DNA from: Zelopaecilomyces penicillatus
Lineage: Eukaryota; Ascomycota; Sordariomycetes; Hypocreales; Pseudodiploosporaceae
Length of the DNA stretch: 64,000 nucleotides
Reading direction: 5' to 3'
Assembly: GCA_005765155.1 (NCBI GenBank)
Contig: VCCP01000002.1
Coordinates: 2,790,001-2,854,000, forward strand
The notes below the pieces were generated by a model. The model was not told the DNA's origin, searched no databases, and worked only from the letters and a program-made list of their open reading frames with translations. Position numbers and translations under genes: made by a program. The stretch's first letter is position 1. Each line of letters starts with the position of its first letter. Shown one piece after another: positions 26,867 to 38,739 of the stretch.

Positions 26867-28022
26867 AGCCTTTATAGCTGTTAAAGCTAAGCTTATAAAA
26901 GGTATTATAGAGGGTTCTATACTGTAGGGTAGTACTATAGCAGTATTGCTTATTTAATATTTTATAAGCTTTTAGTAATATTATAACTCAACTTATAGAG
27001 GCTTATAAGTATTATATACAGCTATTATAAAGTAATAGAAGCAAAATAGTCTAATAATGATTGCTAAGGCTAAGGCTTATAATAAGATTTAAAAGAAAAG
27101 TAAGTAATCTAAGTGCTTATAATTAGATTAATAGGGCCTAAAGCTATTGGTTATAGTTATTAGGGCCTCTTAACCTATAGGCTTCTAGAAAGGCCTGTAT
27201 TTTCTTAGATAGCTCTTTTAGAGCTAGTTCTTTTAATATATTAGAGGGCTATACTAGCTATGATAGTAGCTAAGGTGGCTTAGGTTAAGGTTATAATAGT
27301 TCTTTAGCACTATCAGCTATTATAGCCCTTATAATTTAGGCCTATAACTGTTATAGTTACTGGATAAGCTTTTATATCTAGGATCGAAGAGCTTATAATT
27401 CTAATAAATTTCCTTTTATTAAAAGGTTCTGATTAGATATTTTCAGAGTCAGACTACTATAACTAATGATTATAATAGTATAAAAGAAAAATAAGCTTCT
27501 AAAAATAAGCTTATAGCTGTATAATAGTGTTATAAATAGCTGAAAGTGTTGGTTATAGTAGTGCTATATATAGCTAGGTCTTAATAAGAGCCCTAGAACT
27601 AGCTAATTAGCTAGAGAGGTATTAGGTATAAGGGTTATCTATTATATACTAGCTATAATCAGGTTATAGTATAGCTGATATAGTATCTTTGCTTAGTTAG
27701 CTGATTTCTATAATCTTATATAGGCCTTTTATAAGATTAATTAATAATTTAAGTAATTAACTATATTTAGTATAGTTAATAAAGCTATAACCTATAATTC
27801 TATAAGTCTAAATTAGTAATCTATAAATCTAAAAGTAGATTATATTATAAGCTATAGATCTAATATTTAACTTTTATATATATAGTGTTTTTTATAATTT
27901 CTGATTAATAGAAAATATAGGTCTAACTGGTTAAAGGAGGGGTAAAAAATCTAATATATAAAGAGATTAAATATAATAGGAAAAAGAGTTTTCTTTTTAT
28001 AATCTAGAATAATTATTCTTTT
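26867..28022 (-). pseudogene. Copia B gag, 5' part, with leader
   Basis: This is the internal sequence of B between its 5' LTR and the A-III insertion. By position on the minus strand it encodes the first part of gag, continuing at 13,621 and below. G/C content resembles the rest of B. I recognise no motif here, and the start codon cannot be chosen among the mutated sequence. It is the expected size for the front of a Copia gag plus a short leader. Confidence 0.6.
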
Positions 28023-28034
28023 AAGCTTATAATC
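28023..28034 (-). other. Primer-binding site of Copia B, half-tRNA-iMet type
   Basis: Immediately inside the 5' LTR the minus strand reads GATTATAAGCTT. Known Copia and Ty5 elements prime from the cleaved anticodon region of initiator tRNA-Met with a site like GGTTATGAGCCC. The two differ at four positions, all G-to-A or C-to-T, exactly what RIP would do. Confidence 0.65.
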
Positions 28035-28532
28035 TATTATAATTTATAATATAAAGTTATAATTAAAGCTAATAATAATAGTAGTGAAAGAAAGGTAGTG
28101 AATAGTTATTTAAAGTAAAGTCTATAGAAAAGAAGAAAGAAGTAATTAAATTACTAATAGAGAAAGAAAGCAGGATTTAACTAGGAATCTAGTTATCTTA
28201 TATATCTAAATAATACTAGGATTATTTGAAATTATTTAAGAATTCTAAATAATATTTCTTTAGATTTCTAAGCATTCTAAATAATAAGAAAGGGAGAGGT
28301 ATAAGGGATAAGCCCTTATTTTACTAGTCTAGCCCGATATAGCAGATCAGGCTGTATAGGCTTTTTAGGTCTTATAGCAGATCAGGCTGCTATCTTATAG
28401 TAGGTCAGGCTGCTATCTTATAGCAGGTCTGGCTGCTAGGGCTATAGCAGGTTTAGCTGCTAAGCTATAGTAGGTCTAGCTACTAGTCTTATAATAGGTC
28501 AGGCTGTTATATAAAACCCACTTATTTTAACA
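28035..28532 (-). repeat. 5' LTR of Copia B
   Basis: 498 bp, about 58 bp longer than the 3' LTR. The extra length is in the block of short repeats near 28,335-28,500 (units around gcagatcaggctg and tatagcaggtc). Outside that block it aligns with 8,945-9,384 with mostly transition differences. Confidence 0.9.
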
Positions 28533-28537
28533 CTTAT
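28533..28537. repeat. Target-site duplication of Copia B, right copy
   Basis: CTTAT, pairing with 8,940-8,944; Gypsy A-I sequence resumes directly after it. Confidence 0.85.
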
Positions 28538-31500
28538 TATTAATTATATCTTTAATAATATAATTAATATTTAATTTTCTAAGAAGTTAAATTTATTTTA
28601 TTTTTAATAAATAATATCTATAATAGGAGTAATTACTTATACTTGCTTTATTTAATATTATATATATAAATCTTTACTCTTCTAAAAATAATTAAATAAT
28701 AGCTTAGCTATTTTAATAAATAATATCCCTAGGATAAAGAGTATTATAACTCTATCTAATACTATATATAGATAAGTGGATATTTAAGTGGTTCCTATAT
28801 AGAGTTAAACTTCTGCTTTCTTAATTATTTAAGTGGTTTATTTAGAGAATGATATTATTTTAATCTTGGTTGGATTATATTTAATCTTATATTTCTTAGC
28901 TAGTGATTTTAAGATAATATTATCTTTAGAGCCTAAATTAATAAATATATTTATTGCTTTCCCTTTTTAAGAATTAATCCTAACTTAGATCTTAGGTATT
29001 TATTATATATTTAATAATTGATAGCTATTTAAATATATTTAAGTAATCTTATAAGGTATTTTATTAAAAGAGAAGCTTATATTATTATAAAGATTATCTT
29101 TAATTGATTTTAGAATATAGAAATAATATAGGCCTAATAGATTTATATTATCTTAACCTTAATTAAATAATATTATTTAATACTAGCTATAATTAAAAGG
29201 GGCTTCTTCTTATATCTTAATTATAGCTATAATATTAATATATAATTATTTAGTTAGCTTATTAAAAAAGGCTTTATTATACCTTATCTATAAATAAACT
29301 TAAATTGCTTTTATTATATTCTTTAGCTTTATTAAAGATATAGGATTATCTAATCTATTCCTAAGAATATAAAGGACTTCTATTATATCTTTAGCTTAAT
29401 TTAATAGATCCTAGCCTATAATTATTTTAAGCTCTAGATTAAGATTAATTAATATATAAAGTAATATAATAATTATCTTTATAAATAAGATCTTCTTTAA
29501 TTTTAATTAATAATAAGGAAGTCTTATACTTTGATTTATTATTTATAATATATTCTTAGGTATAATTATTAGATTAAAAAGTACTATTTTATTTAATATT
29601 AAGATAGCCTTAGGAGTAGGCTTTTAATATATAATAGTTAAAGGTTTAATTAACTCTTTATTATCACTTCTTTATCTCTTTCTTTTATTAGTATTTATAT
29701 TAATTATATATATTAATATTATTTAATCCTTTATATCTTTATATTAAGAGAGTAATATAAAAGAAATTTGGATTATATTTTTATTAGATATAATATCTAA
29801 GTATTATAACTTTATAGGTTATTATTTAAGGCCTAGATAAGAGATATATTTTCTAAAGATTATATCTTTATATTTATTTAATACTTATTTAAAGTATTAA
29901 AAGGCTTTAGCTTTAATTAAGGGAATAAGGGATATAATTATATAATTAAGGAAGTTAATAACCTAAGTTATTATAAGCTTCTAATAGTATTCTTTTATCT
30001 TAAAGAACTATTATATAATAGTAAAAGGAATTATACTCTAGCCTATAATATATCCTAGGTTTAATATCCTAGTATATAAATTATATATATAGAATCTAAG
30101 TTTGGTATTATATATTAATTTATTATAATAGAAGGGAAAATAGCTTAATAAGTTATAATATTAATAATTATTCTTATTTTATCTTTCTTAAAGGAAGAAG
30201 ATATTAAAATCCTTATTATTATTAAGATTAAATATTATTTAATTAAATAAAAAACTTATTAGGCTTTTATATTATAAATCCTTATTAATATATATATTAG
30301 TATTTATTTATATTTTAATAATTATTTAAATAATATCTTTTTTAATAATTATATTAATCTTAAGGTTATTAATAAGCTTGATTAATTTCTTTATATCTAT
30401 TAGCTTAGCTTTAAAAAGTATAGTTTTAATAATAATTAAAAAGAACTTTTCTTTAGGATAAAGATCCTATATAATTAAATTCTTTATTATAATAACTTAA
30501 TTAAATATTACTCTAATAGTAATTATATTTATCTAGTTTCTAAGATTATTAGAAATCTTATATTATTTAATAGCTAGTTTAATAATTACTTGATTATTAA
30601 AGTATCCTTAGAGCTGCTTATATAATATCTTTTTAAGTTTATAAAGATTATTAATAGAATTTACTTGGATAATCTTAATAAGAAGCCTTATTAATATAGT
30701 TTTATATAATATATAAGATAATAGTTTTAAATCCTTTTAATTTAAATTATATTAAGAAGTATAAAATCTATACTTATTAAGCTAATCTAGAATATCTTTA
30801 ATAGACTTTAGGTATTATTATTTAAGTGCTTTTAAATAATCTTTATATAATCTTAATTATTATAAATCTTTTTTAAAGAAATAGTTCTTTAGTATTTCTT
30901 TAGCTTTTACTTATAAGAGATTATAAATAAATCCCTAGATAATATCTTTATAAGTATTAATTATATAATATATAAAGTAATTATATTTTTTTTTATTAAT
31001 TATATTATTATTATTTATCTTAAGCTTATAGCTTAAAAATTATTTAATAATATTAATTCTATTAAAGTATTTAATAAGCTTAAGATTAATAATATATTTT
31101 TTAGATTTATTTATAATAAGAATATCTTTAAGATTATTAAAAAGAGTAATATTAATCTTAATAATACTTTATTAAAAACTCTTAATAATATTATCCTTTA
31201 ATTAATTAATTGATTATAAGCCTAATCTATTAGGGGAAGGGCTATTAGAATTTATAATAGATATTATACTAGATAAAGGAATGCTTAGAATAAGGATATT
31301 AGGGGTAATAGTCTTAGGAATAGTAATTCTAATAATAAAGTTAAAGCTATTTAAAGATCTTCTTCTTTGGTATAGAGAGTATCTACTTAAATCAGAGGCT
31401 AGTAATATATTAAGAAGATTAAATAATAATAAAGGCTTCTTATTATAGAGGTATTTAGATATCTAGTCTAAAAAGGAGTTATCTTAACTCTTATATAATA

Positions 31501-32767
31501 ATACCTTATTAATTATATTCTAGTATTAATATAAAACCTTTTCTTTAAGGATAGATATTATATTTAAATTAAGGATAATAGTTTTTATATTATTATAATT
31601 AAATAGTATTTTATTTCTAAAATATTAAGATTGCTTTTAAATAGAAAGCTTCTTTAATATTAAAAATAAGATTTATAAAGAGAGAAAAGAGATAAAAATA
31701 TTTCCTAAGATTAATTAAACTATTAGAATATTAATCTATAATATAAAAAAGCAAAATTAAGGGTTAATATATAATTAATATTATTTATTATTAATTAAAT
31801 AATTAATATTAAAAGCTATATAAGCTGATTATTTATAATAGTTCTTTTTATATTTATTTATATTTTAATTAAATAAAATTAATAAATTTAAGGTACTCTA
31901 TTTTTTTAATCTGATATTTAATATATAAATTATTTTTTATATATATTCTAGGTAGAAGCTTATCTTAGGATTAAATATTCCTTTATTTTTTTCTTTTAAT
32001 AGTTTAGTATTCTATAGTATTAAATTCTAATAAAAAAGAAATTAATAATACCTTATTATTTAATCAGGATAATATATAATATCTTTATTTTATAGATTTT
32101 AGGTCTTTTAGTAAATAAGCTTAGCTTTTTTATTTTTAGATTTTTAGGCTATTATCCTTAAAGGTATCTCTTAATTATATTAGTTAGAAGGTTTTATAAG
32201 GGTATTTATAATAATTCTTATTATAATTTGCATTATAAAGTTATAACTAAAGCTAGTAGTGATAGCAGTGGAAGAAAGGCAGTGAATAGTTATTCAGAGT
32301 GAAGTCTATAGAAAAGAAGAAAGAAGTGATTGAATTACCAATATAGAAAAGAAGAAGAATATAACTAGGAATCCTTCTATCTTTTATATCTATCTAATTC
32401 TAAGATAATTTAGAATTATTTTAAGATATTCTAAATAACTATTTGGAATTATTAGATATTTCAAATACTAAAACAGAAAGTAAGCACTAGTCTATCCCTT
32501 TATAGGTTAAGCTATAAGGGCTTTATAAGCTTAGCTTATTAAGCTATACAGGTCTAGCTACTAGGCTATAGCAGGTTAAGCTGCTAGACTATAGCAGGTT
32601 AGGCTGCTATATATAGAAAAAACCTATTTTATTTTAATAATTCTTTTTGAATTAATTCTTATAATAGCTTAAAAGTGCTTTTAAATATATTATATTATTA
32701 ATCTGGTATTAATTAATCCTTTTAATAGTAAAGTAAATAAGATATCCCTTTATCTTAATTATTAGTT
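28538..32767 (-). pseudogene. Gypsy A-I protease and presumed gag region
   Basis: This is the 5' internal part of A-I, displaced by Copia B. It aligns with A-II 22,626-26,432 over its full length apart from the solo B LTR at 32,219-32,644. The retropepsin segment lies near 28,720-28,955 on the minus strand. Upstream of it (higher coordinates) is the gag-sized region, without recognisable motifs. It is more A/T-rich than A-II, and almost all differences are transitions. Confidence 0.75.
32219..32639 (-). mobile_element. Solo LTR of Copia B family inside Gypsy A-I
   Basis: 421 bp matching the B LTRs, with ATTCT duplicated on both sides (32,214-32,218 and 32,640-32,644). A-II shows the empty site near 26,300. 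No internal sequence is present, so LTR-LTR recombination removed the rest. Its middle (32,390-32,480) differs from the other two LTRs by more than transitions, suggesting a different subfamily or older copy. Confidence 0.9.
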
Positions 32768-33162
32768 TTAATAAGAGGAAAATAATATATATAATAATAT
32801 TAATATTACCTATAGAATTATAGGGTGATTTTAGGGTAGTTATATAGCTAGTATAGTCTATAAGGATTAAATAGATAAGAAAAGCTATAAAATAATAATA
32901 TAATAAATTGAATTTAAGGGATTAATTAATTATCCTATAATTAATTAGATAAAGAAGATAGCTTTTTAATAGCTAGTCTTTTAAATATATTAGAAAATTC
33001 TTAGATAGAAAAGGGAAAGAAAACTTAAATTCAATGATATCTGCTTATTTAAATAGCCTGGGTATAGCCTATCTACTTATATAGTTCAATCCCCCTAAAT
33101 ACAGCTTATATAGCTATGGCTTAATCAACTAATAAGGGGGTGTATTTAACCCAGCTATTAAA
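32768..33162 (-). repeat. 5' LTR of Gypsy A-I
   Basis: 395 bp, paired with 312-706. The outer end is followed by TTAGT, the target duplication. Confidence 0.92.
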
Positions 33163-33167
33163 TTAGT
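33163..33167. repeat. Target-site duplication of Gypsy A-I, right copy
   Basis: TTAGT, pairing with 307-311. Confidence 0.85.
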
Positions 33168-36100
33168 TTTAAATTCTATAGATTTATCTAGATTATATAT
33201 TATTAATATAGGTTCTTTATAGATTCACTTCTTAAATTCTTTAAATATAGTATTTATATTAGATTTTTATAAGAATTTATAATTTTTCTTAATATATTTA
33301 ATAAATAATATAACTATTTTACTATAATTATAGATAAACTTTTAATAGTAATTAATAAAGCCTAAGAATTCTTATATATTTATAATATTTTATAATATCA
33401 GCTAGTTATATATTATAGTGATTTTTATTAGTTTTATTTAAATTTTATTTAATAAAAAGATATATCCTAGGAAGATAATTATTTATTTATAAAATTTATA
33501 TTTTTCTGGTTTAATAAGGAGATTATTATCTTAAAGTAGTTATAATACCTTATAGATATATTCGTTATATTCTTCTTTTATTTAAGAGAAGATTAGGATA
33601 TTATCTAGATAAACTATTATAAAGATATCTAAATATTCTTAGAGAATATTATTAATTATATATTAGAATATTATAAGAGTATTAATTAGGCTGAAAGGTA
33701 TTATTAGATACTTAAAAAGTCTAAACTTAATTCTAAATATAGTTTTCTATTTATTACCTTTTTTTATTTAAATCAAGTTATATACTCCTTTAAGGTTTAA
33801 GATAATAAACCAGTTTATTCTATATAATTAATTATATAATTTATTAATTAATAATAAAAAGATCTAATCCTTAATTATAACTATATTTAATAATTAATAA
33901 TCTATAACTAGTTATAGCTTACTATTCTTTTTAGGTATAAATATAATAAGATATCTTACTTTAGATATAGATAATTAAATATATTCTTTTTTAAGTATTT
34001 TATTAAGATACTCTTATAATATTTTAAGTTCTTTAATATTTAATATATAGATCTTAATAAAAATAAGTTTCTTTTTATTTATAATCTGAATTTTATAATT
34101 TTATTAATTATATAAAAGGAGCTTTATTTTAAGTTCTTTATAAAATAGTTTAATATACTTATAGTATTCTTCTAATATAGATATAAATTGTTTTTTTATA
34201 TCTAAGAGTGATTTATTCTTAAAGTATTCTTATATTTATTTTATTATTATCCTAAGGGTAATAATAATCTATTAGATTTATTATTATTAATTATTATATT
34301 ATTTTTTAATATAATTTCTTAATAGAAGGCCCTTTTTAATAATTATAAAATATATTTTCTTTGCTTTATTTATTATTATTAGATCTTTATAATCTTTTAG
34401 GGATAATATAGTATTACTTTATTATATTTAATCTATCTTTTAATCGATCTATAAATTACTATTAAATAACTAGGGATAGCCTAATATAAGTTTATATTCT
34501 CTAGTATCTATTATATTAAATATAATACTATCTTAATATCCTTGGATTTTAAATTAAAGATAATTAATCTCTTTATTAATCTATTCTTTATTATAAGTAA
34601 AGGTATTTTCTTCTAGGTTATATAAAGGATATAATTCTTTCTTATTATATTATAATAATTATATATAATTTATAGCTTTTAATAATATATAATTATTTAT
34701 TATTTTATTATCTATTAAAGTATAAAAATAATATCCTATAATCTATACTTTTATTATTAATTTAAGCCTATTAATATCTATTATATAAAGAGTCTTTTAT
34801 AAAGAGTTAAATTATAACCCTTTTATAAGTGATTTTATTTATTTTCTAAGTTTCTAAGATTATATTCTTTATATAATCTATTATATTTTATTTTATTTAA
34901 GCCTTAAATAATTATATAATATAGAGTTTGATTAGCTTAATTTCCTTTATAGATTTAAAAATTAAATTCTTATTTATAAAGATTCTTTATTTCCTTATAT
35001 ATATATTTATTTTCTTCTATATATTATCTATATTAAGGTTTATTATTATTAATTATTATTATAGCTTTATATTAAATTCTTTCTAGGATATTATCTTTTA
35101 ATAATTATCTTTTATATTATTATACTAGCTTTTATTATAAATATATATTATACTTAAGATTAATATAATTATATAAATCCTCTTTTTTATAGTTTATAAA
35201 TTATAGTCTGTTATATTTTAATTTAAGTTTTTCTTATTTATAAATCTTATAATAAATAGATTTATAATCTTTATTTTTAGCTCCTTATCTATATTCTTTT
35301 AAAGTCTTAGGGTATAGTTTAAATATATTAATTCTAAAAGATATAAAGTATTTAACCTTATATTAATTAATAAATTAATCTTCTATAAGAATATTCTTAA
35401 TTCCTTATACTCTTATATAATATAGAAAGAATTTATTTCAGATTTTTATTTTCTAATATTAAAAATAGAAGAAGTTAATATATAATATCCAGCTAATTTT
35501 ATTATAAAAGATATAATTAAAATCTAGAAGTATATAATTATCTTTATATTTACTATAATTAATTTTTAATATAAAGGCTCTTTTAAAATAATCTCCTAGA
35601 ATAAGAATACCTAGGCCTTCTTTTAATATCTATTTATAAATATATTTAATAATTATAAATTAAAGATTAACTTTATTTATATAGCTTAGTATTTATAAAA
35701 GTTTAATTACTATTTCTTTAAGGTATTTATAAGTAATACTCTTAGATAATAAATATAATATAGTATAATATTATATTATTCTAAAAGTTTTATTATTCTT
35801 AGATTTTAAAAAGCTAGAATCTAAGCTATTATTTATTATTTTATCCTTAATCAGGGTATTTTTATTATTTATAGCAGGGATTATTTATTAATCTAGGATT
35901 TTCTTAAAATACTCTTCTTTATCTATATCTATATCTAATTATTAATCCTATTATATAATACTAGATTAGATTAGTATAGTCTATAATATTAATAATTATT
36001 AAGGTATAAGGTATTTATAGTTTTTAGGTTATCCTTATCCTTATCCTCTTTATCCTATTATAACTAAGGTTTATCTATTTATAATTATAATATATATACT

Positions 36101-37000
36101 TTATTATATATTTAGTATTAATTTCTAAGGTTTTTCATTTTTCTTAGTTTATTTATAGTATTATAATATATACTTATATTTATTATAATTATAATATTAG
36201 ACTTTAAATATATTATATTTCTAAATTATATTAAGTTTTATTCTTTTAGGATTTTAGGTATATATATAAATAATAAGCTCTTTCCTATATCTACCTTAAT
36301 TAAATTAATATTATATATTTCTCTATCTAAAATTATTTTATTTTAATCCTTTATTCTTTTATTATTTATATTATATAAATTATTTATTATTAATCTTAAT
36401 AGCTATTTTAATATATTTAGCTAGGTTTTTAGGTTTATCTTTTCTAAAGAGTTTATCATTAATTTCTTTTTTAAGCTTATTATTAAAGTATTCTATAAAT
36501 ATATTATTTTTCTAGATAATTTATAAAATAATTTATTTAAATTCTAAAGTATAGTTTAAAGCTAATCTATATTAGTATAATAGTTTAAGTTTTTTGATTA
36601 TAGCTTTTTCTTTATCTATTTATTTAAAAACTTCTTTAATTATTTTTTTAAAATTAAAGTATTTTTTAAAGATTTATTTAATTTCCTTATCCTAATCTTT
36701 TTCCTTCTTATTTATATAATCTCTTATAATAGATTTGAATTATTTAAAGATAGCTCCTTCTATATATCCTATAGTATAAAGAATTTTTATAGATTCTTTT
36801 TATAGCTGGTAAGGGTAGAATTAATAATAAGCCTTAAATTAAATTAAGAATATTTAAAGTAATCTTAAGTATCTAGTAAAGGGTTCTGGTTTATAGGATT
36901 TAATAATTTTATTAAGATCCTTTTATTGGTTTTATAATTTAGCTTTAAGTTTTATATTCTTTTTATATAAAGCCTAAAGCTTAATAATAAATAAGATAAA
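33168..37000 (-). pseudogene. Gypsy C gag-pol, 5' part up to RT
   Basis: Near 33,580-33,620 the minus strand reads FIIVYLDNILIFS, the classic Gypsy RT active site (YLDD, second Asp changed to Asn by G-to-A; YLDN at 33,600-33,611). Downstream, near 33.3-33.45 kb, weak matches to the segment linking RT and RNase H (family FLGF-N-YR) follow, and RNase H resumes at 1-311 after the A-I insertion. Protease and gag must lie at 34-37 kb on this strand, but I cannot place motifs there. Heavy RIP: stops in every frame. Confidence 0.75.
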
Positions 37001-37299
37001 AGTTAATTAAATAATACTTATAATAATTAATAAAATAGTTTATAATATTACTTAGGATTATATAATAATCTATTAAATAAGAGTTATTAATATATAATAT
37101 TTAATAAATTCTTAAAGGATAAATCTAATAAAAAGGGTTTATATTAATAAATAAGTTAAAGTATTCTAAGTAATAGATTTATTATATAAATAATAGATAT
37201 AAAGTATTATAACTAGGGGTTAAGTATTAGTATAATAAATAATAATAAGTAATATAATAAAGTTAAAAGTATATTAATAACTATTTAAGCTATATTTAA

Positions 37300-37543
37300 A
37301 AGAGTGAAAATTAAGGGTATATATATATCTTAGATTATAATTTAAGCTATAATCCTTATTACTAGATTATACTTAGAATTATAAGCTATCCTATTAGATT
37401 ATAGTTTTAAGAATAATCCTAAACTTAGAATTACTTTTAGAATTATAATTTAATTCTATATAGTTCCAAGCCTCTAGTATATACCTAATAATATTATAAG
37501 TTATATAACCAAGGCCTATTATATAACCTTAGCTATTAAATCA
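37300..37543 (-). repeat. Possible 5' LTR of Gypsy C
   Basis: A pocket with more G/C than its surroundings lies where the 5' LTR of C should be. In minus orientation a segment starting TGATTTAATAGC at 37,543 includes TTATATAACTTATA, a possible TATA region. The matching 3' LTR is outside the window, so the call is by position only. Confidence 0.25.
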
Positions 37544-37699
37544 TGATATATAAGGGATAAGATAAATATTATATATATTAATATACTAAAAACTATAATA
37601 TCTATAGCCCTAAATATACTAGGATTAATAGAATTAAAAAAAGCTATAATATTAAATTATAAATAAAGTATAAAATAAAAGAAATTAAAGATTAAAAAA

Positions 37700-38700
37700 G
37701 AATTTTAATATTTATTAATTAATAAAGAAATATTTATAAAAATAATTTAGCTAGCTTATTAATTTTAAGTATTTATTAATAATATTATAAATATATAATA
37801 TTATTTTAAATAATTAAATATAAAGATTAAAAGAGTTATTATAAAGATTTTTAAAAGCTTTAATATTATAAAAAAAAAATTAATTTATTTCAATAATAAT
37901 AATTAAGAAGATATTAAAAGTAATTAATACTTTTATTATAAAGATTGTATTTTAAAGATATATATATAAATTAATTATTAAATTTATAATTTAAGATAAT
38001 ATTATAAATAGATTAATTAAAAATAATCTTAATACTTTTATTATAATAATAAATTATAAGAATATAAAAATAATTAAATATTTATTAAAATTATATTAAT
38101 TTTTATTAATTTTATATTTTAATATATTATATATAAGGCTATCTAGCTTTTAATATTTAAATTAAATATCTTAAGTATTATAAGAATTTACTTAATATTA
38201 ATTAAAGGAATTCTAATATTATTATTATATTTATAAAATAAAAATAATATAAACATTAAAATCTATTAATAAAATCTAATTAAATTAATATTAAGGATAT
38301 ATATTAAATTATCTTAAAGTATTATTATTATAAAAATAATACTTTTTTTAAAAATTATTATCTTTAAAAATATAAATTAATTAATTAAAAAAGGCCTTCT
38401 TTTTAAAAAAGGCTTTTATAAATATAAATCTTATAATAAAATAATTTAATTAATAAGATATTTCAAATACTTTAAATATAAATATAAGGTCTATATCTAT
38501 AATATAATAAAGATAATATATTATTTTTATAATAAGGGTATAAATAAATACTTTAAGGGATTTAATAAATATATTATATAGTAGAATAAGCTATTATAAA
38601 GCTATATTATTTATATTAGCTAATATAAAGCCTTTATAAATATATATTTTAAGAAATAAGCTAAGATAAATAGATTTAAAGAGATTTAAAAATATAAATA
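37700..38700 (+). pseudogene. LINE ORF1 (gag-like) with decayed zinc knuckles
   Basis: From 38,456 the plus strand reads RYFKYFKYKYKV, then YIYN, IIYYFYNKGINKY and FNKYII. Fungal Tad1-type ORF1 proteins have consecutive CCHC knuckles of the form RCFKC-xxxGH, CGxC-x-H-x-C and CxNC. Tyr stands at each expected Cys (TGT to TAT) and Ile or Tyr at expected His or Gly sites, as G-to-A mutation predicts. The N-terminal part (37.7-38.4 kb) is Lys/Asn/Ile-rich with no motif. ORF2 follows on the same strand. Moderately sure of the family, unsure of the limits. Confidence 0.55.
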
Positions 38701-38739
38701 TTTTTAATTTAATCTAATATATTATAATATAATAAATAT

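Larger units (their letters stand above)
8945..28532 (-). mobile_element. Ty1/Copia LTR retrotransposon B, interrupted by A-III and A-II
   Basis: The 3' LTR is at 8,945-9,384 and the 5' LTR at 28,035-28,532. The internal domain is 9,385-13,626 plus 26,867-28,034, about 5.4 kb, giving an element of about 6.35 kb, normal for Copia. The gene order on the minus strand is gag, protease, integrase, RT, RNase H, with integrase before RT as defines Copia. Flanking CTTAT duplications and a PBS and PPT in the right places confirm the ends. It is richer in G/C than its surroundings, so it is younger or less RIP-mutated. The later insertion lies in gag. Confidence 0.93.
312..33162 (-). mobile_element. 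Gypsy (Ty3-like) LTR retrotransposon A-I, full-length but interrupted by B and a solo B LTR
   Basis: The element runs from an LTR at 312-706 (3' LTR, minus sense) to one at 32,768-33,162 (5' LTR). Two later insertions sit inside: 8,945-28,537 (Copia B plus one TSD copy) and 32,219-32,644 (solo B LTR plus one TSD copy). Removing them leaves 12,832 bp, against 12,833 bp for the second copy A-II. A-I aligns with A-II from LTR to LTR and differs overwhelmingly by C/T and G/A changes, A-I being the more A/T-rich. Pol motifs on the minus strand identify it as Gypsy. It is non-functional. Confidence 0.93.

Noticed and set aside
26427..26870. Element with about 38-bp terminal inverted repeats (MITE-like)
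   Set aside because: The apparent inverted repeat is the displaced 28-bp end of the reversed solo LTR A-III plus the target duplication. The LTR nest explains it fully.
36030..36110. CCHC zinc knuckle in Gypsy C gag
   Set aside because: A minus-strand YNYK-like segment suggests CYNC with Cys changed to Tyr, but the His position does not fit.
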